DNA of 64,000 bases. It comes from an uncultured Bizionia sp. (GTDB taxonomy: Bacteria; Bacteroidota; Bacteroidia; Flavobacteriales; Flavobacteriaceae). The DNA is taken from contig CANMCF010000003.1 in NCBI GenBank assembly GCA_947496215.1, forward strand, positions 1 to 64,000. Reading direction: 5' to 3'. A program made the position numbers and the translations under genes. This document shows positions 8,732 through 18,200 of the stretch, in pieces. Numbering within the stretch: the stretch's first letter is position 1; each line of letters opens with the position of its first letter. The notes beneath the pieces were generated by a model, which saw only the letters and a program-made list of their open reading frames with translations, was not told the origin of the DNA and made no database searches.

Positions 8732-10632
8732 TGCAACATCCAATAAACATATTAGAACGTTATTGGAACTTCACTTCTTTCAGGCCACTTCAAGAAGAGA
8801 TCATCAATGCCGTATTGAATGGGGAGGATACATTCGCCTTACTACCCACTGGAGGAGGAAAGTCCTTATGTTTCCAAATCCCGGCCCTGGCAAAAGAAGG
8901 GATTTGCATAGTTATCTCCCCTTTGGTGGCTCTCATGAAAAATCAAGTACAAGCACTTCAGGACAAAGGCATAAAGGCCATGGCTCTGACAAGCGGCATT
9001 ACTTATTCCCAGTTGGATACGTTGTTGGACAATTGCATTTATGGAAACTACAAGTTCCTTTATCTATCTCCCGAACGTTTACAACAAGATATCGTACAGG
9101 ATCGCATTCGACAAATGAATGTGAATTTGATAGCAGTTGACGAAGCCCATTGCATTTCTCAGTGGGGAAACGATTTTAGACCTGCATACAAGAACATTGC
9201 ACTGCTACGAGAAATCCAGCCTAGCGCCAATGTCATGGCGTTGACGGCAAGTGCAACACCAGATGTCGTGGACGACATCATAAAGGAATTGGATTTCATT
9301 CAACCAAAAGTTTTCAAACAATCTTTCTATAGACCCAACCTAGCATATATGGTCTTCGACGAAGAAGATAAGTTTTACAGAATTGAAACCATTTTAAAGA
9401 AGAATCCCCAACCATCAATCATATATGTAAGGAATAGAAAGGCCACATTGGATGTCAGCCAATTTCTAGAAAGCAAGAACTATACTTCCACATACTACCA
9501 TGGAGGATTGTCCAACAAGGAAAAAGATGAAAATCTCAACATTTGGATGAACAACCAAAAGCAAGTGATGGTAGCTACGAATGCGTTTGGTATGGGAATT
9601 GATAAACCTGATGTAAAGACCGTCATACACATAAATCTGCCAGATAGCATAGAAAGTTACTTTCAAGAAGCAGGAAGAGTCGGAAGGAATGGAGAAAAAG
9701 CATTCGCCGTCATCCTAAAAAATAGAAATGACGAGTTGTTGGTGAAAAATCAGTTTTTGAAGGTATTGCCCAGCGTGGATTTCATAAAGACAATTTATAG
9801 GAAATTAAGTAGCTACCTACAAATATCCTATGGAGAAGGAGTCGGTGAAACGTTCGATTTCAACTTTAATGCCTTTTGCAAAACATACGCTTTCAATACA
9901 ACACTGGCATACAATGCTTTGACTTTGTTGGATAGAACCAGCGTCATCACATTGTCCAAGCAGTTTAACGAAAGAACCATGGTACAATTCATGGTAAGCA
10001 GCCCTGCATTGTTCGGTTATCTGAAAACGCATTCGGAAATTAGCATCATAGTAAAATCCATCTTGAGAACATATGGAGGGATTTTCGAACAAGAAACAAA
10101 AGTAAACACAAGCCTGGTTGCTGAAAAAGCCTCTGTGAGAGAAGACATCGTATTGAATGCTTTGAGGCAATTGGAAAGGGCAGAGATAATAACACTCAAA
10201 CACTCCAAAACAGATGCGCAGATCACGTATTTGCAACCTAGGGAAGACAACAAGACCATAAACAGAATTGGAACAATAATAAAACAACAGAACAATTTAA
10301 GACAGAAACAAGTACAATCTGTCTTGAATTACGTAAATGACGATGAGAAATGCAAGAGCATACAACTTCTCTCCTATTTTCATGAAAAAGACTGTGAAGA
10401 TTGTGGAATTTGTTCCGTATGCATAAAAAAGGGAAAATCGAAAACCTCGACACGGGAAGCAATTCAAAATTACATTGTTGAAAGCCTTGAAGGTTGCGAC
10501 CTATCATCCAGAGAACTTTTCGAAAGTTCACCGTTTTCGGAGATTCAAATAAACGATGCCTTAAAGATACTATTAGAACATAATGTAATTTGCATCACCA
10601 AAATTAACACCTATAAATTGACACATACATAG
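8731..10632 (+). CDS. recQ: RecQ-family ATP-dependent DNA helicase
   Basis: This 633-residue SF2 helicase unwinds DNA 3'-5' in recombination and repair. Visible motifs are the Q-motif region FRPLQEEII, Walker A PTGGGKS (residues 39-45), DEAH (137-140) followed by CISQWGNDFRP, the aromatic-rich loop of RecQ, TASATP, and motif VI QEAGRVGRNG near 313-322. A RecQ zinc-binding Cys cluster (CX16CX2CX2C form, ending CEDCGICSVC) lies near 538-563. There is no clear HRDC domain; the C-terminus is a helical/winged-helix region. The GTG start overlaps the previous stop. Bacteroidota often carry more than one RecQ, so it may be the shorter paralogue. Confidence 0.95.
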   Translation: MQHPINILERYWNFTSFRPLQEEIINAVLNGEDTFALLPTGGGKSLCFQIPALAKEGICIVISPLVALMKNQVQALQDKGIKAMALTSGITYSQLDTLLDNCIYGNYKFLYLSPERLQQDIVQDRIRQMNVNLIAVDEAHCISQWGNDFRPAYKNIALLREIQPSANVMALTASATPDVVDDIIKELDFIQPKVFKQSFYRPNLAYMVFDEEDKFYRIETILKKNPQPSIIYVRNRKATLDVSQFLESKNYTSTYYHGGLSNKEKDENLNIWMNNQKQVMVATNAFGMGIDKPDVKTVIHINLPDSIESYFQEAGRVGRNGEKAFAVILKNRNDELLVKNQFLKVLPSVDFIKTIYRKLSSYLQISYGEGVGETFDFNFNAFCKTYAFNTTLAYNALTLLDRTSVITLSKQFNERTMVQFMVSSPALFGYLKTHSEISIIVKSILRTYGGIFEQETKVNTSLVAEKASVREDIVLNALRQLERAEIITLKHSKTDAQITYLQPREDNKTINRIGTIIKQQNNLRQKQVQSVLNYVNDDEKCKSIQLLSYFHEKDCEDCGICSVCIKKGKSKTSTREAIQNYIVESLEGCDLSSRELFESSPFSEIQINDALKILLEHNVICITKINTYKLTHT

Positions 10633-10668
10633 TGAATGTATACAATCACTAAAACAACGACAAAAAAA

Positions 10669-11616
10669 ATGAAAGATCTAAGAATTGTATTTATGGGAAC
10701 TCCAGACTTTGCAGTTACCACATTGAAAACACTTATAGAAAATGAATATAATGTAGTAGGTGTAATTACTGCTCCTGACAAACCTGCCGGTAGAGGAAGA
10801 AAGTTAAACGAATCTGCAGTGAAGGTGTTTTCCAAGGAAAAAGGATTGCACATATTGCAACCTACGAATTTAAAGAACGAGGATTTTTTGAATGAATTAA
10901 AAGCCTTGAATGCAAACTTGCAAATAGTCGTAGCCTTCAGGATGCTCCCAAAGGTGGTTTGGCAAATGCCAGAATATGGAACTTTTAACTTGCACGCCTC
11001 ATTGTTGCCGAACTATCGTGGAGCCGCCCCCATCAATTGGGCCATCATCAACGGGGAAACAAAAACGGGTGTCTCTACTTTTTTCATAGACGAAAAAATA
11101 GATACCGGTGCTATGATACTCCAAGAGGAAATAAAGATAGAAGCATCAGAAAATGCAGGTAGCCTACATGACAAGCTAATGACAATAGGTAGCCAATTGG
11201 TTGTTAAGACCGTCAAACAAATTGAATCCAATGCGGTAGAGACTACTCCACAACCAGACAATGTCGAAATAAAGACAGCATACAAATTAAACAAGGACAA
11301 CTGCAAGATAGATTGGTATGGATCGATAAATTCCATATTCGACAAAATTAGAGGATTAAGCCCCTACCCTGCAGCTTGGTCCACTTTAATAAATGGTGAC
11401 GAAGAGCTTGATGTAAAGCTATACACCGTTGAAAAGGAAATGGAGGCACATGACTTAAGCGTGGGAAGCATTGTTTCCAACAAAAAAGAAGTAAAGGTTG
11501 CCGTGAAAGAAGGTTACATAAAAATAATAGACATCAAAATGCCAGGAAAGCGAACTATGGACATAAAATCGCTTTTAAACGGTTATGCATTTAAAAACGA
11601 TGCAAAAATGCTCTAA
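10669..11616 (+). CDS. fmt: Methionyl-tRNA formyltransferase
   Basis: The enzyme formylates Met-tRNAfMet with 10-formyl-THF for translation initiation. I choose the ATG at 10669 (MKDLRIVFMGTPDFA), giving 315 residues, the same as the E. coli enzyme; an upstream in-frame ATG at 10636 would add eleven non-conserved residues. Signatures are GTPDFA, the GVITAPDKPAGRGRK block, the catalytic HASLLPNYRGAAPINWAI stretch, and DTGAM, followed by the C-terminal OB-like domain. It is 36 bases downstream of recQ in the same direction and may share its transcript. Confidence 0.96.
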   Translation: MKDLRIVFMGTPDFAVTTLKTLIENEYNVVGVITAPDKPAGRGRKLNESAVKVFSKEKGLHILQPTNLKNEDFLNELKALNANLQIVVAFRMLPKVVWQMPEYGTFNLHASLLPNYRGAAPINWAIINGETKTGVSTFFIDEKIDTGAMILQEEIKIEASENAGSLHDKLMTIGSQLVVKTVKQIESNAVETTPQPDNVEIKTAYKLNKDNCKIDWYGSINSIFDKIRGLSPYPAAWSTLINGDEELDVKLYTVEKEMEAHDLSVGSIVSNKKEVKVAVKEGYIKIIDIKMPGKRTMDIKSLLNGYAFKNDAKML

Positions 11617-11720
11617 AGCCTTATTATTGTTGATGATACTAAAAAAGAATAAAAAAAGACTTTCTTTATTAACAAATGACCAAAGTTATCAACAAATACA
11701 GGTATTTCCCTTGCTATTAC

Positions 11721-11750
11721 TTGCATAGTAGCATAATCCGTATAAATTTG
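11721..11750 (+). promoter_or_regulatory. Promoter of the HU gene
   Basis: TTG at 11721 and TAAATTTG at 11743-11750 are separated by 19 bases. This matches the Bacteroidota sigma-A consensus (TTG, 19-21 bases, TAnnTTTG). Transcription would start near 11757, leaving a ~50-base AT-rich leader before the ATG at 11810, as expected for a highly expressed gene. Confidence 0.75.
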
Positions 11751-11809
11751 TAAAAGGATTTAACAAATATTGTTTAACCAACTTTTTATTAATAATTAAA
11801 ATTTAAATT

Positions 11810-12082
11810 ATGAACAAAACAGATTTAATCGATGCAATGGCAGAACACGCAGGAATTACTAAGGCAGCTGCAAAGAAGGCTTTAGAATGTGCGTTAATTG
11901 AAATTGAAGGGGCTTTACAAAAAGGAAACAGAGTTTCTTTAGTAGGATTTGGATCTTGGTCAGTATCAAAAAGAGCTGCTAGAGATGGAAGAAACCCACA
12001 AACAGGAAAAACAATCAAAATCAAAGCTAAAAACGTTGTTAAGTTTAAAGCTGGATCTGATTTAGCAAATGCGGTAAACTAA
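11810..12082 (+). CDS. hup: HU-family nucleoid DNA-binding protein
   Basis: The 90-residue protein has the length and layout of HU: an N-terminal MNKTDLIDAMAEHAGI helical part, the VSLVGFGSWSVSKRAARDGRNPQTGKTI signature for the beta-arm (residues ~43-70), and a basic C-terminus (FKAGSDLANAVN). HU dimers bend and compact DNA. It has its own strong promoter and terminator, so it is a single-gene unit. Its codon choice (TTA, GGA, AAA rich) fits high expression. Confidence 0.96.
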   Translation: MNKTDLIDAMAEHAGITKAAAKKALECALIEIEGALQKGNRVSLVGFGSWSVSKRAARDGRNPQTGKTIKIKAKNVVKFKAGSDLANAVN

Positions 12083-12106
12083 TTTTCACCACATAATAAA
12101 TTACAG

Positions 12107-12135
12107 AAAAGCCTTCTAAATAGAGGGCTTTTTTA
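12107..12135 (+). terminator. Terminator of the HU gene
   Basis: An 11-bp stem (AAAAGCCTTCT with AGAGGGCTTTT, one G-T pair) and a 4-base AAAT loop are followed by a T run, 24 bases past the HU stop. Confidence 0.9.
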
Positions 12136-12156
12136 GTTCATTACTTTCCAAAAATA

Positions 12157-12187
12157 TTGTATATTAAAGAAATAAAGGTTACATTTA
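12157..12187 (+). promoter_or_regulatory. Putative promoter of the YqgE gene
   Basis: TTG at 12157 and TACATTTA at 12180-12187 are 20 bases apart. This matches the Bacteroidota consensus except for the last base of the -7 box. It lies 21 bases before the ATG at 12209. Confidence 0.45.
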
Positions 12188-12208
12188 AGTATAAAACTCT
12201 CATTAGAA

Positions 12209-12769
12209 ATGATTTTAACCAAACCAACAAAAGGAGATTTGTTAATAGCTGAACCTTCTATAATTGGAGATTTATCCTTTAATAGGTCCATTGTTCTGTT
12301 AACAGATCATACAGAAGAGGGATCCATAGGTTTCATTCTAAACAAACCTTTGGATTACACCATAAAAGAGCTTGTTCCAGAAATAGATGCCACATACAAG
12401 GTTTACAATGGAGGCCCAGTCGAACAAGACAATCTATATTTTATTCACAAGGTTCCAGATTTAATTCCAAATAGCATAGAGATTTCCTTGGGCATATTTT
12501 GGGGAGGTGATTTCAGTGAAGTCGCAAACCTCATCTCCGAAGGTAAGATAAGCGAAAAAGACATCAAGTTCTTTTTGGGTTACTCGGGTTGGGAGATCAA
12601 CCAATTGGAAGATGAATTGAAGTCCAATGCATGGGTAGTCACCAAAAACGTCCATAAAAATGCCATCATAGAAAAGGACTATGAGTTTTTCTGGAAGGAA
12701 AAAATGGTGGAATTGGGTGGAGATTACAGCATTTGGTCCAATGCTCCAGAAAACCCCAATTACAACTAA
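12209..12769 (+). CDS. YqgE/AlgH family protein
   Basis: The 186-residue protein belongs to the UPF0301/AlgH family: GDLLIAEPSI near the start, FNRSIVLLTDHTEEGSIGFILNKPL, VYNGGPVEQDNLYFIHK and FFLGYSGWEINQLEDEL are all family hallmarks. Its fold is known from structures of relatives, but no biochemical activity is settled; in pseudomonads AlgH affects alginate gene expression. The 3' end overlaps the convergent aminotransferase gene by 4 bases. Confidence 0.93.
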   Translation: MILTKPTKGDLLIAEPSIIGDLSFNRSIVLLTDHTEEGSIGFILNKPLDYTIKELVPEIDATYKVYNGGPVEQDNLYFIHKVPDLIPNSIEISLGIFWGGDFSEVANLISEGKISEKDIKFFLGYSGWEINQLEDELKSNAWVVTKNVHKNAIIEKDYEFFWKEKMVELGGDYSIWSNAPENPNYN

Positions 12770-13608
12770 CTCAATCTTACTTTTACATTTAGCTTTTGCA
12801 ACAGTTGCTTGGCAAAGTCATTACCATACTTCTTCTTTCTATATTTCGTAACAGATTGTATTCCCACAATGACGTTGGTAATGAAGATTTCATCGGCCTT
12901 TTGAAGCTCAAAAGGTGAAATCGAGGATTCTTCCAAAGACCATTCAGGCATCAACTCGATTATTTGCAATATTTGCTTCCGCATGACTCCTTTCAAACAC
13001 CCATCAGTCAACGGAGGTGTTTTTATCGTCTTGCCCTTGATCAAAAAAACATTTCCATTCAAGGCTTCTACCACATGTTTATTCGTATTAAGCAACAAAC
13101 AGTTATCCAATTCATTTTCATCGGCATAGATGCTCCCAGTGACGTTTATGGCCTTGTTGTTCGTCTTCAATGTAGACAATAATGAAGGAGACACATAAAA
13201 GTCCTTGTATAGATCCACCTCGTAGTCCTTTTCATTCAACAAGTAAAAATCATTGTCTATTGTTTTGACAGAGATCAAAAAACCAATGCCCTTGTTTTCT
13301 GGAAGATACAACCCACCTGTATTTCTGTGTACCATCAACTTCACCCTGACCGACGTTTTCAAAAGATTGGAGTCAGTCAAGAGCTTTACGATTTCCTCTT
13401 CAAGATATTCCATCGTAAATGACATCGGTATTTCCATACGCATAATACGCATAGAAGCCATCAACCTAAAATAATGGTCTTCCCAGAACAACAATTTCCC
13501 GTGGGATACCTTAATGCTTTCAAAAAGGGCATCACCGTAGGCGTACCCTCTATTGTTTATGTCTATGACACAAGTTTCATCTTGTATCGTACCGTCAAAA
13601 TTTATCAT
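12766..13608 (-). CDS. Class IV PLP-dependent aminotransferase
   Basis: The 280-residue protein has the class IV fold of branched-chain aminotransferase and 4-amino-4-deoxychorismate lyase (PabC). The NRGYAYGDALFES block is near residue 19, the probable PLP lysine is Lys148 in STLKTNNKA, and the C-terminal EIFITNVIVGIQSV segment carries the phosphate-binding region. Length fits PabC- or D-amino-acid-transaminase-type enzymes; sequence alone cannot choose between ADC lyase (folate synthesis) and a transaminase. The ATG at 13608 begins MINFDG, the usual start in this family. A terminator hairpin with its T run ends exactly at this ATG, so the gene has almost no leader of its own. Confidence 0.88.
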   Translation of the reverse strand: MINFDGTIQDETCVIDINNRGYAYGDALFESIKVSHGKLLFWEDHYFRLMASMRIMRMEIPMSFTMEYLEEEIVKLLTDSNLLKTSVRVKLMVHRNTGGLYLPENKGIGFLISVKTIDNDFYLLNEKDYEVDLYKDFYVSPSLLSTLKTNNKAINVTGSIYADENELDNCLLLNTNKHVVEALNGNVFLIKGKTIKTPPLTDGCLKGVMRKQILQIIELMPEWSLEESSISPFELQKADEIFITNVIVGIQSVTKYRKKKYGNDFAKQLLQKLNVKVRLS

Positions 13609-13635
13609 AAAAAAAGTCCTGAAAAAATTCAGGAC
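13609..13635 (-). terminator. Terminator of the START-like gene, abutting the next start codon
   Basis: GTCCTGAA and TTCAGGAC form a stem with a four-base A/T loop, followed on the minus strand by seven T that run directly into the ATG of the aminotransferase gene. It lies 31 bases past the stop of the START-like gene. Confidence 0.85.
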
Positions 13636-13666
13636 AAATATAACTTCTTAATTCCTCTTATTTAAA

Positions 13667-14053
13667 TTAAGTAGAACCTAATACCTGTTTTAAACTTGAT
13701 ATTTGATTTTCCCAAAGCATCTTTGCCTCATCGACTTCATCTTCCTCTGCAAAATCGGTTATCATCACAGAGACATCCTTGGTAATTTCGTCTACCTGAA
13801 TACGCATTTCGAAATAACTGGATTCGTCTTCATCCGACTCCCATCTGAACTTTATGCGTTCCCCGCTCTTCTTTGTTATCAACTTAGCTTGTTCTTCGGC
13901 TCCATCCCATATGAATTTAAACAATTCGCCACGGGAATTCACATTGTCTGCAAACCATTCAGATAAACCTGAAGGAGTAGATATGTATTGATATATTAAT
14001 TGAGGAGAAGCATGAATAGGAAATTCCAATTCGTATTTGACTTTATCTTCCAT
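13667..14053 (-). CDS. START-like/SRPBCC domain protein
   Basis: The 128-residue protein resembles the AHSA1/START-like subgroup found across Bacteroidota: MEDKVKYELEFPIHASPQLIYQYIS, GLSEWFADNV, RIKFRWESDEDESSYFEMRI, and a C-terminal helix (WENQISSLKQVLGST). These proteins form a helix-grip cavity for a hydrophobic ligand or a chaperone surface; the ligand is unknown. It is highly acidic. It ends in its own terminator. Confidence 0.85.
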   Translation of the reverse strand: MEDKVKYELEFPIHASPQLIYQYISTPSGLSEWFADNVNSRGELFKFIWDGAEEQAKLITKKSGERIKFRWESDEDESSYFEMRIQVDEITKDVSVMITDFAEEDEVDEAKMLWENQISSLKQVLGST

Positions 14054-14738
14054 ATATGATTGTCTGTTCTTTATATTTTATTTTGTTCAATATATACATT
14101 AATTTTTGGTAAAAAAAATTATTGGTGGAATCTTGAAAAAAAGGCCAAATTTAATATAAACATTGCCTATGACTTTTTACAGATAGCCAATAAAAACCAT
14201 ATAAAACAATGCTTTTAATCGATATTTATTGGTTAATGGTCTACTTTCACACATTTAATTGGTTAAATGAAGCATTTAATCTAGAACAAAAATTCGTCAC
14301 CTATTCACCAATTAAATTCAATGGAAAGCAAATGTATGCATTGCTTCCTTTAACAGATGTTTGTCATCAAGAATAGATTGAAACCTACTCAAGGTAAATA
14401 ATCAATCTTTACTTCTCAGCATTTATTTTTCATATCAACCCAATATTGGGTCATTTCAATATTATGAAATCATAAGAGTATCATCTCAAAACTCATCATA
14501 AGATCAACAATTATGATCTATCCCTTTTAGACTATGATTCGAATAGCAATAGGAACAAGTTTAGCTCCAACCTCTCAACAAAATATAACCAAAGTGTAGT
14601 CTCTCTCTTCTATTACCTAGAAAACAATTTAGACTGAAAGCAACATAAAATCATCATTAACAAACCATTATAAAAACAAAAGCATATATATTTATATGTA
14701 AATTTCCCAAGCAGTCGTTTCGTTTGGAAGCATTAAGC
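14054..14738. other. Long AT-rich intergenic region before the tRNA
   Basis: There is no convincing gene here apart from a possible small ORF at 14209-14376. The stretch 14390-14640 is AT-rich and stop-filled in the frames I read. A TAAATTTC box near 14699 is one base off the -7 consensus and could drive a short RNA that ends at the hairpin at 14739-14767. Confidence 0.4.
14209..14376 (+). CDS. Possible small ORF, 55 residues
   Basis: ATG at 14209 opens a 55-codon frame ending in TAG at 14374. The product begins MLLIDIYWLMVYFHTF and ends LLPLTDVCHQE. It is unlike any family I recognise and has no signal peptide or clear membrane segment. The surrounding DNA is non-coding, and it could equally be a chance ORF or a gene fragment. 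Confidence 0.18.
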   Translation: MLLIDIYWLMVYFHTFNWLNEAFNLEQKFVTYSPIKFNGKQMYALLPLTDVCHQE

Positions 14739-14767
14739 AAAAAAGCGGGGAATTTCCCTGCTTTTTT
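14739..14767 (+). terminator. Orphan terminator-like hairpin upstream of tRNA-Met
   Basis: AAAAAAGCGGGG and CCCTGCTTTTTT pair (12 bp, one G-T) around a five-base AATTT loop, followed by a T-rich tail. No gene precedes it on the plus strand for more than 300 bases, so it may end a small RNA, or be left from a lost tRNA gene. Confidence 0.65.
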
Positions 14768-14814
14768 GTTTGTACTAACTATATTTGTTTATATATTTGC
14801 AAACTCAAAATTAT

Positions 14815-14888
14815 GGCGAGGTAGCTCAGTTGGTTAGAGCGTCGGATTCATAACCCGGAGGTCGGGGGATCGTGCCCCCCTCTCGCTA
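14815..14888 (+). tRNA. tRNA-Met (anticodon CAT)
   Basis: A cloverleaf can be folded over 74 bases without an encoded CCA. The acceptor is GGCGAGG with TCTCGCT (G-T at 1:72 and 7:66), the D arm is GCTC-loop-GAGC, the anticodon arm is TCGGA-TTCATAA-CCCGG with CAT at 14849-14851, and the T arm is GGGGG-ATCGTGC-CCCCC. The anticodon arm with its run of C at 39-41 recalls initiator tRNAs, but the D arm is elongator-like. Position 31:39 is an A-C mismatch. The T loop lacks the nearly universal T54 and A58, having A and T there. It could be an elongator, an initiator or a weak tRNA; CAT could also be modified to read Ile. Confidence 0.85.
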
Positions 14889-14890
14889 CA

Positions 14891-14919
14891 AAAAACCACC
14901 TTACAACAAGGTGGTTTTT
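14891..14919 (+). terminator. Terminator of tRNA-Met
   Basis: AAAAACCACCTT and AAGGTGGTTTTT form a 12-bp stem with a five-base ACAAC loop, ending in a T run, two bases after the tRNA. Confidence 0.9.
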
Positions 14920-15209
14920 TTATGCATTGCCTTTTCATAAAAAAAACAGTACTTCCATTTACCTCAATTAAGTTATTTTTATTCAACAAAAACAAATAAC
15001 CAATTTTATTCCAACACCAAAAACCCTAATTAATTATTGATAACCTTCGGTATAATTCATACCTGGATTAATAACAAGGTAATACGTTGATGCCTAAATT
15101 AATTTAAAAAAGACATAGAAGTTATCCAAAAACATGCTTTTTCAACTAGACCCCAAAAGCAGAATCTCAAGAAATTCTTTAGATTAAAAACATTTAATGA
15201 TTATTTTTT
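14920..15209. other. AT-rich gap between tRNA-Met and cobN
   Basis: No gene is seen. A small inverted repeat GGTAT-AATTC-ATACC lies at 15049-15063. No clear terminator for the long cobalamin operon could be found just past the cobN stop. Confidence 0.4.
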
Positions 15210-18200
15210 CTATTCTAGAACATTATCTGATTCTTTGTAAATTTCTTTTAATCTTTCAATCGCCTCTTCTGAAGGCCCCTCCCACATCCCTCTTTGAATG
15301 GCTTCTAACATACGTTCTGACATATCTTTTAACGCCCAAGGATTGTGTTCTTCTATGAAGGCTTTGTTTTGCTCGTCAAACAAATAAGCGTCTGTAATTT
15401 GTTCGTACATAAAATCCTCTATTAAATTGGTGGTGGCGTCATAGGCAAAAAGATAATCCATAGTCGCTGCCATTTCAAAAGCTCCTTTGTAACCGTGCTC
15501 TTGCATTCCTTGCATCCATTTAGGGTTTACAACTCTTGAGCGAAATACTTTTAGCAATTCTTCTTTTAACGATTTCACCTTTGGGTTTTCAGGTCGTGAA
15601 TGGTCTCCAAAATAAGTTTCAGGTTGACTTCCCTTTACGGTGTTTACAGCCGCCGCCATTCCTCCTTGAAATTGATAGTAATCATCAGAATCTAAAATAT
15701 CGTGTTCTCTATTATCTTGGTTTTGCATCACGACTTCAATATTCGATAATCTCTTTTTAAAGGTTTCGTGTGCAGATTTCCCGCTATTGTTTTTTCCATA
15801 ATACGCATAACCACTCCAATTGATGTATGCTTGTGCTAAATCATCTGAGGTTGTCCAATTTTTTCCATCAATTAATCCTTGCAATCCAGCTCCATACGCT
15901 CCCGGTTTTGAGCCGAACACACAATACAAGGCACGTTCATTGGACTGTTTTTCATCTAAGCCTTCTTTTTGCCATTGTTGTTTTTCCTCTTCAAAACGTT
16001 TTTTTATCGGGTTTTGTTCATTTGTTTCATCTAAAGAAGCTACTTTTTCAACAGCGGCATTAAATAAGGAAATCAAATCTGGGAAAGCATCTCTAAAAAA
16101 TCCAGAAATACGTAACATTACATCTACCCTAGGTCTTTTCAATTCCAAGGTAGAAAGTACTTTAAAATCCTTCACGCGTCGGTTAGTTCCTTGCCAAACA
16201 GGTTTTACACCAATTAATGCCAAAGCTTGTGCAATATCATCGCCACTGGTACGCATAGTAGAGGTTCCCCAAACCGATAAACCAATAGAGATTGGGTATT
16301 CTCCGTTTTCTTGTAGATAGCGATCTATAATGTTTTGAGCACTTTTTTGTCCTAATTGATACGCAGCTTCAGAAGGAACCGTACGCACATCCACAGAATA
16401 AAAATTACGTCCTGTAGGTAAGATGTCTAGACGTCCTCGCGTTGGTGCACCAGATCCACCTGCAGGAATGTATTGCCCGTTCAATCCTTTCATTAAGTGG
16501 CTTATTTCATTACTTGTTTTATGTAAGACAAGTAATGTGTGTTGTTTTATATGGATTAATATTTGTTCTGTATAGTCTCCCACATTTTCGTTTTCATTAT
16601 TACTTAATAATTGACCAACAAGGTTTTTAGCTTTGTTCTCCAAAAGCTCTACTGCTTGCCCGTAAGTACGACACGAAATACCAAAAATCTCTTTCTCTAA
16701 ACTATCAGAATAAGACACATTTATAGGGTCAAAATTCAATTGTAGATCTTCAGCTAAACATTGTGTAATCCCTTTTAAATCTCCTTGCGGTAAACGATGC
16801 AAGGCTACAATTAAATCTACTAGCTTTTCTTGCTTAGGCAATGCTCCTAGAATATGCAATCCACCTCTAATTTGAGATTCTTTTAACTCACATAAATATC
16901 CGTCAATAACCTCTAATAGCTCATCAATATCTTTTCCATCTTCGTTTAAATCACTTTTAAGATGGGTTTCATTTACTAAACTTTCAATTTTGGTTTTAAT
17001 TAACGAAGCTCTTCTTTTATCTACCAAAGCAGATTCATAAAATTCATCAATCAACAATTCTAACTTTAACAAATCACCGTAATTCTCTGCCCTTGTCATT
17101 GGTGGAATTAAATGGTCTAATATAACCGCTTGATTTCTTCTTTTGGCTTGTGTTCCTTCTCCTGGGTCATTAATAATAAACGGATAAAAATGAGGAATTG
17201 CCCCCAAGGTAGCCGCAGGAAAACAGGTTTCTTTACTTAAAGCAACACTCTTACCTGGTAACCACTCTAAGTTTCCGTGCTTTCCAATATGCACTAAAGC
17301 ATCTGCTCTAAAACTATGTTGCACCCAAATATAATAGGCTAAATAGGCCGGTGGCGGCGGTAAATCTGGTGAGTGATAACTGGCTTGTAGGTCTAGATTA
17401 TAACCTCTACTGGGCTGAATACTTACCAGTACATTTTTAGAAATAAATCCCGGAATTAAAAAACAGCCTTTTTGGTAATTAGGAGATTCTTCTGGGTTTC
17501 CCCATTGTGCTTCAATGGTGTTTCGAAGTGTTTTTGAAAGTTGATTGTAATACTGATAGAAAACAGCTTCGTGTAATTTAATAGCGTGACGTTCGTTTAA
17601 CGTATTAATCGTCTCTACACTATTCGTAACCGAATTGGTTAATTTATCTATCAGCTCGTTGGTCGTTTTAGGGAAATCTGATGCCAACGCATAATTCTCA
17701 TTTACCAATTCTGCTAAAATTTGCAAGGTACTTTGTGGTGTGTCTAAACCCACACCATTCGCCAAACGACTATTATTATTAGGATAATTAGGTAAAACTA
17801 AAGCTATTTTTTTCTCTGCATTCGTTTTTTGTTGCAAGTTTATCCAAGCCTTAGCCATTTCGGCAACAAACTGGCAACCTTCTATATTGGGCACATAAGA
17901 AACTACTTCCGAATCCGTTAATGTATCTTTTTCTTTAGATTCCTTAAATGAAATGACTTTCGATATAATTTTACCATCTACTTCGGGTAAAGCAATATTC
18001 ATAGCAATATCGGTAGGTGGTAGACCAAAATTTCCTTCGAACCAACTTTCACGGTTACAACTTCCCATAATGGCTTGAATAACGGGTACATTAAATACGT
18101 CGAACAAACTTTGTGTAGTGTCGTGAAAACCTTGTACGCTAAAACCTGTAGTATTAATAAGTACTTGAGGCCTTTCCGCTTGATGTGTTTTAAGTAAGTT

